DNA of 64,000 nucleotides from NCBI GenBank assembly GCA_019635775.1, contig JAHBYU010000004.1:186001-250000 (forward strand). The letters run 5' to 3'. The translations under genes and the position numbers were made by a program. This DNA is from Rhizobiaceae bacterium (lineage in GTDB: Bacteria > Pseudomonadota > Alphaproteobacteria > Rhizobiales > Rhizobiaceae). Shown here one piece after another: positions 43,961 to 54,198 of this stretch. Under the pieces are notes generated by a model. That model did no database searches. It was not told where the DNA came from and saw only the letters and a list, made by a program, of their open reading frames with translations. Within the stretch, counting starts at the first letter, position 1; the number at the start of each line of letters is the position of its first letter.

Positions 43961-45564
43961 CGCTTGAGGGGCGTTACGACTATATTGTCGTCGGTGCGGG
44001 CACAGCGGGCTGTGTGCTTGCCAACCGGCTGACGGCTGACGGAAAGACGCGCGTCCTGCTGCTGGAGGCCGGGGGATCGGACAATTACCACTGGGTCCAT
44101 ATTCCCGTCGGATACCTCTATTGCATCGGCAACCCGCGCACCGACTGGATGATGAAGACTGCATCCGAGCCGGGGCTCAACGGACGGTCGCTTGTCTATC
44201 CGCGCGGCAAGGTTCTCGGCGGCTGCAGCTCCGTCAACGGCATGATCTACATGCGCGGCCAGGCGGCCGACTACGACCACTGGAGGCAGCTGGGCAATGT
44301 GGGCTGGGGCTGGGACGATGTGCTGCCCTGGTTTCTCAAGTCGGAGGACTATCACGGCGGCAAAAGCGCCCTGCACGGCAGCGGTGGCGAATGGAAGGTC
44401 GCCAGGCAGCGGCTTGGCTGGGACATTTTGCGGGCGGTGCAGGAGGGAGCGAAGGAATTTGGCATCATGCCGCGCGCCGACTTCAATGACGGCAGCAATG
44501 AGGGCTCCGGTCTTTTCGAGGTGAACCAGCACCGCGGCATCCGCTGGAATACCGCCAAGGGCTTCCTGCGGCCGGCGCTGAAGCGCCGCAATCTGAGGCT
44601 TGTCACCCATGCGCTGGCCGACAGCCTGATCGTGGAAGGCAGGCGTGTCGCAGGCATTCGCTACTGGCAGGGCGGCAGTCTGCATGAGGCGCGTGCGGAT
44701 GGAGAGGTCCTGCTGTCGGCGGGTGCTATCAATTCGCCCAAGCTGCTCGAACAGTCCGGCATAGGTCGGCCCGATGTCCTGCAAGCCATGGGCGTCGACA
44801 TGGTGCACGAGAGCGTCGGTGTCGGCGAGAACCTGCAGGATCACCTTCAGATTCGAACGGTCTTCAAGGTAACCGGCGCCCTGACGCTAAACCAGATGTT
44901 CAACAGCACGGTCGGCAAGGCGCGCATTGCGCTCCAATATGCGCTGATGCAGTCGGGTCCGATGTCGATGGCGCCCAGCCAGTTCGGCATGTTCACCCGC
45001 TCGGATGCGTCGCGCGAGACGCCAGACCTCGAATACCATGTACAGCCTCTTTCGACCGACAAGCTGGGCGACCCCCTGCACCCGTTTCCGGCGATAACCG
45101 TATCGGTCTGCAACCTTCGGCCGGAAAGCGTCGGCAGCGTTCATGCGCAAAGCCGCGATCCGAACGCCCAGCCGGAGATCAGGCTGAACTACCTGTCCGC
45201 GGACAGGGACAAGGACGTCGCGGTCAAGGCGGTGCGGCAGGCACGCCGGATCATGACCGCCAGGGCGCTGGAACGCTACAGGCCCGAAGAAATCCTGCCC
45301 GGTACCGGCCATGAAAGCGACGCGGCGCTCCTGCAGAGGATCGGCGATATTGCGACAACGATTTTTCATCCCGTCGGTACGTGCCGCATGGGCACGGACG
45401 ACGACGCCGTGGTGACGCCAGACCTTCGCCTGCGCGGCCTTGCCGGGCTGCGGGTCGTCGATGCCTCGATCATGCCCAAGATCGTGTCGGGCAACACGGC
45501 TTCGCCGGTCGTGATGATCGCGGAGAAGGCGGCCGACATGATCCTCAGAGACGCCAGGGCGTAA
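43957..45564 (+). CDS. GMC-family FAD oxidoreductase (choline dehydrogenase-like)
   Basis: 535 residues. FAD site DYIVVGAGTAGCVLANRL (10-27), GMC signature 1 GKVLGGCSSVNGMIYMRG, signature 2 GAINSPKLLEQSGIG, and C-terminal catalytic His in FHPVGTCRMG with Asn in SGNTASP. Oxidises an alcohol to the aldehyde or ketone. Overlaps the kinase by 4 nt as last gene of the operon; may make a non-phosphorylated sugar or acid from a polyol. Confidence 0.92.
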   Translation: MTLEGRYDYIVVGAGTAGCVLANRLTADGKTRVLLLEAGGSDNYHWVHIPVGYLYCIGNPRTDWMMKTASEPGLNGRSLVYPRGKVLGGCSSVNGMIYMRGQAADYDHWRQLGNVGWGWDDVLPWFLKSEDYHGGKSALHGSGGEWKVARQRLGWDILRAVQEGAKEFGIMPRADFNDGSNEGSGLFEVNQHRGIRWNTAKGFLRPALKRRNLRLVTHALADSLIVEGRRVAGIRYWQGGSLHEARADGEVLLSAGAINSPKLLEQSGIGRPDVLQAMGVDMVHESVGVGENLQDHLQIRTVFKVTGALTLNQMFNSTVGKARIALQYALMQSGPMSMAPSQFGMFTRSDASRETPDLEYHVQPLSTDKLGDPLHPFPAITVSVCNLRPESVGSVHAQSRDPNAQPEIRLNYLSADRDKDVAVKAVRQARRIMTARALERYRPEEILPGTGHESDAALLQRIGDIATTIFHPVGTCRMGTDDDAVVTPDLRLRGLAGLRVVDASIMPKIVSGNTASPVVMIAEKAADMILRDARA

Positions 45565-45715
45565 GCTGAGGGGCCGGCCATGCTTTTTGGGGCCCTGCTC
45601 AAGAGGTAAACGGACCCTCTAGAAAGCCGCATCCCTGTTTGCCGATGTGTTAACGAAAGAAAGACACAGTGCGGGATGCGGGCGCGACTTCGCGTCCGGT
45701 GACGGAACAGGCCGC

Positions 45716-46660
45716 ATGATTACGATTGACGACATCGAAACCGCGAGGGAGCGCATCGCTCCCCATATCAGGCGCACGCCGATCCACGAGGCGTCGCATC
45801 CGCTGAAACCGCTCCCGGTCAAGGCGAGCGTGGTCTTGAAGCTGGAACTGTTGCAGGTGACCGGCTCATTCAAGGCGCGAGGCGCGATGAATCGTCTGCT
45901 TGGTGCGCCCGCCGAGGATATCAGGACGGGGATCTGCACTGCGTCCGGGGGAAATCACGGGTTGGCTGTGGCGCGCACGGCGAGGGTCGCCGGCGTTCCC
46001 GCCACCGTCTTCGTGCCCGAAAACGTGTCGCCGGCCAAGGTCGAAAAGATGCAAAAATGGGGTGCGGATGTCCGCATCGCCGGAGTGGACTGGAACGCCT
46101 CCAACGAAGCCGCGCTTGAGCATGCGCGAACCACCGGAGCTTCCTATTTCCACCCGTTCGCCGATCCCCTCGTGGTGGCGGGGCAGGGGACGCTCGGGCT
46201 GGAGATACTCGACCAGATATGGGACTTCGACACCATCGTCATTGCCGTTGGCGGCGGTGGACTGGTCGCCGGGCTTTCGACAGCGATCAAGGCGCGACGA
46301 CCCGAGGCGCGGGTTGTCGCCGTCGAGCCCGTTGGGTCGCCGACCATTCATGCAAGCCTGGCGGCCGGCAGGGTGGTGACGCTTCCCGAGATCACCAGCC
46401 GCGTCGCAACGATGAGCTGCCGGCGCACCGACGAACGCGTCTTCGAGATCGCGCGCCGCACCATCGACGCCGCCGTTCTCGTTTCGGACGAGGCCATGCT
46501 GGAAGCTTCACGCTGGCTATGGTTCGAAATGGGTATCGCTGCCGATCTATCGGGCGCCGCATCGATTGCCGCGTTGCAGAGCGGCAACCCAGTCTTTGCC
46601 GGCAGCAGGCGCATCTGCGCGCTGGTGTGCGGGGCAGGGGCGGAAGGGATCACGTCGTGA
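45716..46660 (+). CDS. PLP-dependent serine/threonine dehydratase-like enzyme
   Basis: 314 residues from the ATG at 45716. PLP lysine Lys53 (TGSFKARGA), phosphate-binding SGGNHG (77-82), glycine-rich AVGGGGLVAGL, and C-terminal VCGAGAEG. It is a fold type II dehydratase without the ACT regulatory domain of IlvA, so catabolic or acting on hydroxy-amino acids (serine, threonine, hydroxyaspartate). The 150-bp gap before it has no clear terminator, so co-transcription with the GMC gene is possible. Convergent with 46676. Confidence 0.88.
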   Translation: MITIDDIETARERIAPHIRRTPIHEASHPLKPLPVKASVVLKLELLQVTGSFKARGAMNRLLGAPAEDIRTGICTASGGNHGLAVARTARVAGVPATVFVPENVSPAKVEKMQKWGADVRIAGVDWNASNEAALEHARTTGASYFHPFADPLVVAGQGTLGLEILDQIWDFDTIVIAVGGGGLVAGLSTAIKARRPEARVVAVEPVGSPTIHASLAAGRVVTLPEITSRVATMSCRRTDERVFEIARRTIDAAVLVSDEAMLEASRWLWFEMGIAADLSGAASIAALQSGNPVFAGSRRICALVCGAGAEGITS

Positions 46661-46675
46661 AGGATCTGGCGCCGC

Positions 46676-47080
46676 CTATTTGATTGCCCGCGCGATCAGT
46701 GCGCAGGCGAGGCTCGAAACGATGTGAACGCACAAAAGCAATACCGCAAAGGTGGTGTCGAGACCTTCGCCGTAGATGTAGACGAGCCCGCAGGCCAACC
46801 CGGCAACCATCGCGACCAGAATCGAGACGCGTCCCGTAAACAGGGCGAAAACCGCAGTCGCGATGCCTGCCAGAGCGGCCTGTATCCCGCCTATAAACCA
46901 CGCCAGCGCGATCGACAGCAGTCCACCATAGAAGATCATCCCGGCGGTGCCTTGCGGCTGGCCGGTCAGCAACGCTCCAGCCCCCCCCAGCAGGCTGAAC
47001 GTCAGCGCTCCGACGGGCGGACCGAGCGCAATGAATACCGCAACGATCGCCAGCGCCTGCCCGTAGCCGATTTTCCGCAT
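46676..47080 (-). CDS. Small integral membrane protein, unknown
   Basis: 134 residues, almost wholly hydrophobic with four predicted helices (about 9-30, 45-65, 72-95 and 105-130). No family recognised. It follows the ribokinase gene by 23 bp, so it is likely the last gene of the ATPase-fucU-rbsK transcript. It could be an accessory membrane component or unrelated. Confidence 0.65.
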   Translation of the reverse strand: MRKIGYGQALAIVAVFIALGPPVGALTFSLLGGAGALLTGQPQGTAGMIFYGGLLSIALAWFIGGIQAALAGIATAVFALFTGRVSILVAMVAGLACGLVYIYGEGLDTTFAVLLLCVHIVSSLACALIARAIK

Positions 47081-47103
47081 GGACCGTCTCGACCCTGAAA
47101 GAC

Positions 47104-48030
47104 CTAGGTGCGAAGGAGCTGTTCGACTTCCTCCAGCGAGGGCATGGACGGGGCTGTCCCCGGACGCGTCACGGAGATGCCCGCCACCGCGCAGGCGAAG
47201 CGCACGGCCTCTATTGGCGAGAAACCCCGCGCCAGTGCGGCTGCCAGCCCCCCGTTGAAGGCGTCCCCCGCGCCGGTTGTCTCCACGACGGGGCCGGCCG
47301 CGATTGCGGGCACGTGCTCGGACAATCCTTTCGTGTGCAACAGCGCGCCTTTCTCGCCAAGCGTGATAATGGCCGTGCCTATTCCCATCGAAAGCAGCCT
47401 GTCGGCGGCGCGCCGCGCGTCGTCCACGCTTTCGACCTTCATGCCAGTCAGTTCCGCGGTCTCGGTTTCATTGGGCGTCAGATAGTCCGACAGGCCATAG
47501 ATGCGTTCCGGCAGCGGTGCGGCAGGGGCCGGGTTGAGGATTGTGGTCACACCGGCTTCCCGCGCGATTTCGAGCGCGCGGCCGGCGGCTTCCATGGGTT
47601 GCTCGAGCTGTGTCACGAAAACGCCCGCCGATCGGATCAGCGCCGCGTTCGCCTCGATGTCGGCCGGCGATATGAGGGACGCCGCGCCCGGCGAAACGAT
47701 GATGGCGTTGTTGCCGGTGCTTTCCTCGATGAAGATGTAGGCTGCCCCGGTATAGCTTTCAGGGGTCTCGATCACGGCTGACTTCACGCCAGCCTCGCTC
47801 CATGTCGTGCGCGCCATCTCCGCAAACGGGTCGCGGCCGAGCCGGGTGATGAAGGTTACGTCCGCCCCGAGCCGGCCGGCGGCGACGGCCTGGTTCGATC
47901 CCTTGCCGCCCGGCCCCAGCTTGAACCCTGAGCCGAGGATCGTCTCGCCCATGCGCGGTGGGCGCGCGGCGCGGTAGGCTGTGTCGGCGACGAATACGCC
48001 AAGAATGACGACGGGCTTCTGTGCTGGCAT
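47104..48030 (-). CDS. rbsK: Ribokinase-family (PfkB) sugar kinase
   Basis: 308 residues. PfkB features: GGKGSNQAVAAGRLGADV near the start, TGAAYIFIEESTGNNAIIV, and the catalytic/anion-hole motif TTGAGDAFNGGLAAAL with Asp as base. Very like ribokinase. Starts 4 bp after the FucU/RbsD gene; the pair is typical for aldopentose or deoxyhexose entry. Substrate may not be ribose given the adjoining genes. Confidence 0.88.
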   Translation of the reverse strand: MPAQKPVVILGVFVADTAYRAARPPRMGETILGSGFKLGPGGKGSNQAVAAGRLGADVTFITRLGRDPFAEMARTTWSEAGVKSAVIETPESYTGAAYIFIEESTGNNAIIVSPGAASLISPADIEANAALIRSAGVFVTQLEQPMEAAGRALEIAREAGVTTILNPAPAAPLPERIYGLSDYLTPNETETAELTGMKVESVDDARRAADRLLSMGIGTAIITLGEKGALLHTKGLSEHVPAIAAGPVVETTGAGDAFNGGLAAALARGFSPIEAVRFACAVAGISVTRPGTAPSMPSLEEVEQLLRT

Positions 48031-48033
48031 GGC

Positions 48034-48489
48034 CTATTGCGCGTCCGGCGGGATGACGCCCTTGCGGAAGGCAAAGCAGCCATAGAAGCGGCGCTCGCCG
48101 GTCTGGATGACGCAGTAGGCCTGTTTCGAACGTTCATAAAAGGCATAGCGCTCGATCGAAATCATCGGCCAGCGTTTTCCCTCGGCCTTGTCGATCACCT
48201 TCTGCACTTCCTTCTGCACGGGGGGCACTTCCTTCGGCTTGCCGACGATTTCCATGCGGGCGGCAGCGTCGTCGACAAAACTGTCGAGCGGATAGACCGA
48301 TAGGATGGCTTCTGCAGCCTGCGCGGCGGTCGTGTTGTCAAGCCGCAGCAGCTTGCCGAGACGCGTCTGCCTCGCCACGGAGTCGGCCGGAAAATTGGTA
48401 TCGCAGATAATCAGGTCGTCGCCATGTCCCATGGCGCGCAGCGCATAGAGCACGTCCGCGTTCAGCAGCGGATGGATACCTTTGAGCAT
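48034..48489 (-). CDS. FucU/RbsD-family sugar mutarotase
   Basis: 151 residues from the ATG at 48489. N-terminal HPLLNADVLYALRAMGHGD (catalytic His region) and C-terminal IERYAFYERSKQAY with YGCFAFRKGV are closer to L-fucose mutarotase FucU than to RbsD. Interconverts alpha/beta anomers or pyranose/furanose forms before phosphorylation. A longer frame overlapping the ATPase gene is rejected. Confidence 0.88.
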   Translation of the reverse strand: MLKGIHPLLNADVLYALRAMGHGDDLIICDTNFPADSVARQTRLGKLLRLDNTTAAQAAEAILSVYPLDSFVDDAAARMEIVGKPKEVPPVQKEVQKVIDKAEGKRWPMISIERYAFYERSKQAYCVIQTGERRFYGCFAFRKGVIPPDAQ

Positions 48490-48529
48490 GTCTTGAATTC
48501 CTCCCGGATAAGATGCGATCAGCCTGCGG

Positions 48530-49582
<1,053 letters not shown>

Positions 49583-49845
49583 TTTCCCCCCGAATGGACC
49601 TTTTGGTGACCGAAGCTAGCCAAGGTGAAGGGGCAAGTCCATCGCCCGTTTTCACCGGTAAATCAACTTTTCCCAATCGCGTTGACTCCAAACGGGCTTC
49701 ATCCATAGTGTCACGCCGATTGCCTGTATTGGACGTCCGTCCGGCTCTGGACGGGAGGATGCCAAGACCGAACAGCCGGGCGGCTTTGGGAGTGAACGCC
49801 CGGTGCAATGGATCGAATCTGAACGGAAGCTTGGGAGGTAGTTCT
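49583..49845. promoter_or_regulatory. Divergent promoter region of the sugar importer
   Basis: Contains an inverted repeat GGTGAA...TTCACC (49624-49629 and 49651-49656, extended inward by GGGC/GCCC), a candidate operator, and a possible plus-strand promoter TTGACT (49682-49687), 16 bp, CATAGT (49704-49709). No regulator gene is encoded in the surrounding locus. Confidence 0.5.
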
Positions 49846-51507
49846 ATGAAAGTCAGTCACTACGAGTATCTGATGCGCGCCGGCGCGACCCGACGCGCGG
49901 TGCTGAAAGGCGCGGCGAGCATGGCGGCTGTTGCCGCGGCTTCGAGCGGAACGCTGGGGGCCCTTACGCGGCAGGCGTTCGCGCAGGACAATTTGCGCGC
50001 CGAACTTCTGAAAATTCCTGGTGTGGGCGCTGGGTCGCCGACAGACGCGGACTGGCAGAAGGTTGGCGAAATGTGCCTGGCGGCGACCAAGGCCAATGTT
50101 GCCGAGGGTGAGTTCGCCGGCGTCGAACTGACCTTCATGGGGCTGAACAACCAGAACCTGCACAATTTCCTGTTTCGGGGCTTCCTCAAGCCGTGGGAGG
50201 CCTACACGGGCGCAAAGATCAACTGGATCGACCTCGCGCAGGCCGACTATAACGCACGCCTGCAACAGTCGATCGCGACCGGAACCGTCGATTTCGACAT
50301 CATCGAAATGGGCGCGCCGTTCGAGGGCGATACTGCAAGCAAGGGCCTGCTCGACGAGATGCCTGACTGGGTGGCGACCCAGATCGAAGCCGACGATCTG
50401 GTCGGATATCTGAAGCCGCCGGTCGGCACATGGGACGGCAAGACCTACCGGATTACCATCGACGGAGACTGCCACACCTTCGCATACCGCAAGGACTACC
50501 TGACCGACCCGGCCATCTCGGGCGCAACGGGGGTCACCGAGATGCCGACTACGTGGCAGCAGGTCAATGAATGGTCCAAGAAGATCAAGGGCCAGAAGGA
50601 TCCGCTGACCGGTCTGGATGCCTACGGTTTCCTCGACCCGCTGAAGGGCTGGGGCGGCTTCGGCTTCTACTTCCTGGAAGACCGCGCCACCGCCTATGCC
50701 AAGCATCCCGACGACAAGGCCTGGCTGTTCGATCCGGACACGATGAAGCCGCGCGTGAACAACCCTGCCTTCGTGCAGGCCATCCAGGACGTGATGGATC
50801 TGATCGCCGCCGGCGCCTATCCGTCGGACCAGATCAACGCCGATCCTGGCACGACGGCCTTCCAGCAGTTCCTAGCGGGCACTGGCGCGGGCCTTACCTG
50901 GTGGGGCGATGTGGGTTCGATGGCGCGGACGTCTGACACTTCCGTGGTCGGCGATGTCGTCGGATTCTCGATCAACCCCGGCTCGGACCGCGTCTACAAC
51001 TCCAAGACGGGCGAGTGGGAGACGCCTGACGGCGGCAACTTCGCGCCGAACATGGCCTATATCGGCTGGGGCGTTTATGTGACCAGCCGGGTCTCCGGGG
51101 ACGAGAAAAAGCGCAAGGCCGCATGGTCCGCCGCCGCTCATCTTGGTGGCAAGGACCTCAGCCTGTGGACTTCGGCTTATCCGTCCGGCTTCCAGCCCTA
51201 TCGTCAGTCGCACTTCAACTATGATGAATGGGAAGCCGCCGGATACGACCGCGCCTATATCGAGAACTATCTCGGTTCGAACGCCGACAGCTACAACCAT
51301 CCGAACGCTGCGATCGAGCCGCGCATTCCCGGCATCTTCCAGTACTACTCGGTTGCCGAGGACGAACTGGCGAAAGGCTTCGCCGGCCAGTACAAGTCGG
51401 CGCAGGAGACGGCCGACGCCATCGCCGCCGCCTGGGAGAAGATCACCGACCAGATCGGTCGCGAAAGCCAGATCAAGCTCTACAAGGCCTCTCTCGGCCT
51501 CTCGTGA
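49846..51507 (+). CDS. Sugar ABC transporter binding protein (CUT1), long, Tat-type signal
   Basis: 553 residues, longer than usual CUT1 binding proteins (about 420). ATG at 49846 has GGGAGG 8 nt upstream. Signal with twin arginine (TRRAVLKG, Arg16-17) and cleavage near AFAQD (about 48). The mature protein has LTFMGLNNQNLHNFLFRG and WGDVGSMARTSD. The 250 extra frame codons upstream have no homology. Substrate unknown, perhaps a larger sugar or glycoside. Confidence 0.9.
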   Translation: MKVSHYEYLMRAGATRRAVLKGAASMAAVAAASSGTLGALTRQAFAQDNLRAELLKIPGVGAGSPTDADWQKVGEMCLAATKANVAEGEFAGVELTFMGLNNQNLHNFLFRGFLKPWEAYTGAKINWIDLAQADYNARLQQSIATGTVDFDIIEMGAPFEGDTASKGLLDEMPDWVATQIEADDLVGYLKPPVGTWDGKTYRITIDGDCHTFAYRKDYLTDPAISGATGVTEMPTTWQQVNEWSKKIKGQKDPLTGLDAYGFLDPLKGWGGFGFYFLEDRATAYAKHPDDKAWLFDPDTMKPRVNNPAFVQAIQDVMDLIAAGAYPSDQINADPGTTAFQQFLAGTGAGLTWWGDVGSMARTSDTSVVGDVVGFSINPGSDRVYNSKTGEWETPDGGNFAPNMAYIGWGVYVTSRVSGDEKKRKAAWSAAAHLGGKDLSLWTSAYPSGFQPYRQSHFNYDEWEAAGYDRAYIENYLGSNADSYNHPNAAIEPRIPGIFQYYSVAEDELAKGFAGQYKSAQETADAIAAAWEKITDQIGRESQIKLYKASLGLS

Positions 51508-51516
51508 CATAGAAAT

Positions 51517-51539
51517 GGGGCGCGCGAAGAGCGCGCCCC
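51517..51539 (+). terminator. Intercistronic hairpin after binding-protein gene
   Basis: Perfect 9-bp stem GGGGCGCGC/GCGCGCCCC with a 5-nt loop, followed by TCCTTTCCTT. It separates the binding protein from the permeases and likely gives partial termination. Confidence 0.7.
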
Positions 51540-51581
51540 TCCTTTCCTTGACGATATGAACGGCATGACATCGGGGGCGTA

Positions 51582-52685
51582 TTGAGTCAGGGCGATCTTC
51601 TTCACGTCGTCACCGCTGACGACATATCGGACAGGCGAAGATTGTTCGGCCGCGCCATCGTGTGGGGGTCTGCGCTGATCGTGGCGCTTGTCGCCGCCGC
51701 GCAGGCCGCGCAGCATGCCGGCTACATCAATCTGGGCTTCCAGACCTGGCGGCCGACATTATTTGCCTACATCCTGTGGGCTGTCTGTCTCTGCTGGAGC
51801 CAGGTGCTGATACGCGGCGAACATGGAAAGCGCACGCTTTTCGTACTGCCGGCTGCTCTCTTCGTGGTATCGCTCACCGTCTTTCCGCTGTTGTTCGGGT
51901 TGGTCATCGCCTTCTCGAGCTGGAACCTTTCCTCTCCGGACGGGCGGCAGTTCAATGGGCTGGACAATATCCGCCAGATGTGGAGCGATCCGTTCTACTG
52001 GAACGCGCTGCGCAACATGGTCTGGTACAGCTTGGCGATCCTCGTCGAATATGTCATCGCCTTCGCTCTCGCCCTGCTGCTGAACTCCGAAATCCGGGCG
52101 CGCAAGTTCTTCCGCGTCGCCTTCCTGCTGCCGCTGATGCTATCGCCGGTGGCGGTGAGCTGGATGATCGGCAAGTCGATGCTGGAGATCCGTTTCGGCC
52201 CGATCGCGCGCTTCGCGCGCTGGCTCGGCTGGGACAACCCGTCCTTCTTCGGGTCGCCAGAAGTCGCGCGCGCCACGATCATGTTGCTGGACGCCTGGAC
52301 GTTCATTCCGTTCATGATGATCATGATCCTCGCCGGCCTGCAGGCCATTCCCAAGGAACTGACAGAGGCCGCCAAGGTCGATGGCGCGAGCCCCTGGAAG
52401 AGCTTCTGGGAGGTGACGTTCCCGCTGATGCTGCCGGTGTCCATCACGGCGATCCTGATCCGCATCATCTTCAAGCTGAAGCTTGCCGACATCGTCATCA
52501 ACCTGACGGCAGGCGGGCCGGGCGGCGCGACCGATACGGTGACGTCGTTCATCTTCCGTGAGTACCGGGACCGATCCAATGTCGGTTATGGAACGCTGCT
52601 GGCCATGGTTTACCTGGTCATCATCATCATCGCCATGACCATCCTGTTGAAACTGGCGGACAGGTTCGCGAGGCCACGGACATGA
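51582..52685 (+). CDS. Sugar ABC transporter permease (UgpA/MalF-like)
   Basis: 367 residues with an extra N-terminal region of two hydrophobic segments before the six core helices. Permease loop LTEAAKVDGASPWKSFWEVTFPLM. The start is TTG at 51582; no good ATG lies upstream or soon after, so TTG is the best reading though uncertain. Overlaps the second permease by 4 nt. Confidence 0.88.
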   Translation: MSQGDLLHVVTADDISDRRRLFGRAIVWGSALIVALVAAAQAAQHAGYINLGFQTWRPTLFAYILWAVCLCWSQVLIRGEHGKRTLFVLPAALFVVSLTVFPLLFGLVIAFSSWNLSSPDGRQFNGLDNIRQMWSDPFYWNALRNMVWYSLAILVEYVIAFALALLLNSEIRARKFFRVAFLLPLMLSPVAVSWMIGKSMLEIRFGPIARFARWLGWDNPSFFGSPEVARATIMLLDAWTFIPFMMIMILAGLQAIPKELTEAAKVDGASPWKSFWEVTFPLMLPVSITAILIRIIFKLKLADIVINLTAGGPGGATDTVTSFIFREYRDRSNVGYGTLLAMVYLVIIIIAMTILLKLADRFARPRT

Positions 52686-53599
52686 GCGAGGCGATCTTTC
52701 GCGACGGCGAGAGCGACCGCGCCTTTACGGCAAGACGCTTCGCGGGCAAGACGGTCATCTATCTCCTGCTGGTGGCGTGGGCGATCGTTTGCCTGTTTCC
52801 GATCTACTGGACGATCAGCACGAGCTTCAAGACCGCCCCCAACGTCATGCAGGGCGCGCTCATTCCGTGGGTGGACTACAAGCCGGCCTGGCTCGGATGG
52901 CGTTCGCTTGGCCTCTCGCCCGAGACCATCGGCGCGGAAAGCACCGTGCGCGACGAGTTCATGAAGCGCTTCTTCAATTCCGCGATCACCGCGATCTCAG
53001 CCTCGTCGATAGCGGTGATCCTCGGTTCGCTCGCAGCCTACGGCCTTTCGCGGTTTTCCTACCGGTTCGGCTTCATGCGGAACTCGGACATCTCCTTCTT
53101 CTTTCTGTCGCAGCTGATCCTGCCGCCCGTGGTGCTGGCGCTGCCGTTCCTCGTTCTCTACAAGCAGCTCGCGCTTCTGGACACGCGCATCGGCCTAATC
53201 CTGCTCTACACGCTGACCGTTCTGCCGATCGTCATCTGGATCATGCGCGACCAGTTCGAATCCATTCCGACGGAGCTGGAAGAGGCCGCGCTGGTGGACG
53301 GGCTGTCGATCTGGGGCGCGTTTTTCAGCGTCATCCTGCCGATAGCGCTTCCGGGCATGATCGCGGCCTTCATCCTCAGCCTCGTCCTCACCTGGAACGA
53401 GTATTTCTTTGCCGCGCTGCTGACGTCGACGCACGCCAATACGCTGCCGGTCATGGTGGCGTCGCAGACCGGCAGCCAGGGCATAAGCTGGTGGTCGATG
53501 GCGGCGCTGTCCTTCGCGGCCATCGTGCCGCTCATCGTCATAGGCGTGCTGCTGGAGCGCTATCTGATCAAGGGTATGACGGCTGGCGCGGTGAAGTAG
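52682..53599 (+). CDS. Sugar ABC transporter permease (UgpE/MalG-like)
   Basis: 305 residues, six membrane helices, loop LEEAALVDGLSIWGAFFSVILPIALPGM. Start overlaps the preceding permease. Last gene of the plus-strand importer unit; converges with the SIS gene 41 bp downstream. Confidence 0.95.
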   Translation: MSEAIFRDGESDRAFTARRFAGKTVIYLLLVAWAIVCLFPIYWTISTSFKTAPNVMQGALIPWVDYKPAWLGWRSLGLSPETIGAESTVRDEFMKRFFNSAITAISASSIAVILGSLAAYGLSRFSYRFGFMRNSDISFFFLSQLILPPVVLALPFLVLYKQLALLDTRIGLILLYTLTVLPIVIWIMRDQFESIPTELEEAALVDGLSIWGAFFSVILPIALPGMIAAFILSLVLTWNEYFFAALLTSTHANTLPVMVASQTGSQGISWWSMAALSFAAIVPLIVIGVLLERYLIKGMTAGAVK

Positions 53600-53640
53600 C
53601 TGGCCGCAGGCGTTCTGGCCGGACGCTGTCGAGCGGCTGG

Positions 53641-54198
53641 CTATTCCATGTTGGTATGACGCGCGCGCATCGCGTCGGGCGTCGCGTGCAGCATGTCCTT
53701 CAGCTTCAGCACCATGATCTCGAACAGGAGGAAAAGCGCGCCTTCGAAGACAGACCCCATGGGCAGTACGGATTTGCGTTGCGCGCCCTGATCGTCGGCC
53801 ATCGTCTGCGCCGGAATGAGGATCGTCTCGTCCGACAGCGCGGCCGCGCTGGAGCCCGGCTGTGCGGTCACCAGCAGGTTCCACGCTCCGGCATCGCGCG
53901 CGACCTTCATCAGCGTCAGCACGGTCGTCGTTTCCCCGGGTCCCGAACTGGCGAAGAACACGTCGTTTTCGCCGAGCGCCGGCATGGTCATGTCGCCGAC
54001 CACCGCGACGGGCAGGCCGAGATGAAACAGGCGCATGGCGAAGCCCTTCATCTGCAGCGCCTCGCGGCCACAGCCATAGATTCCGATGCGTCGCGCATTG
54101 GCGAGCGCAAGGCAGGCGCGGTCGACAGCCTCGTCGTCGACGCCCGAGAGCACCGTCTCCAGCTCGCCGAGTGCCCGGCCAAAAAGCGCGTTGGTCAT
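53641..54198 (-). CDS. SIS-domain sugar-phosphate isomerase (HxlB-like)
   Basis: 185 residues, one SIS domain: RRIGIYGCGREALQMKGFAM and VFFASSGPGETTTVLTLMKV with the phosphate-binding Ser/Gly loop. Resembles 6-phospho-3-hexuloisomerase and related aldose-ketose isomerases. Overlaps the FGGY kinase by 4 nt as last gene of the BtpA-M42-kinase-SIS operon, suggesting it isomerises the kinase product. Confidence 0.85.
   Translation of the reverse strand: MTNALFGRALGELETVLSGVDDEAVDRACLALANARRIGIYGCGREALQMKGFAMRLFHLGLPVAVVGDMTMPALGENDVFFASSGPGETTTVLTLMKVARDAGAWNLLVTAQPGSSAAALSDETILIPAQTMADDQGAQRKSVLPMGSVFEGALFLLFEIMVLKLKDMLHATPDAMRARHTNME

Noticed and set aside
42842..44164. A 440-codon minus-strand open frame
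   Set aside because: Antisense to the FGGY kinase and GMC genes and without domain features.
34192..45564. Assignment as erythritol (ery) or AI-2 (lsr) operon
   Set aside because: Lacks EryC/TpiB/RpiB isomerases and the two-permease LsrCD; a single RbsC-type permease and a GlpD-like enzyme with aldolase do not fit either.
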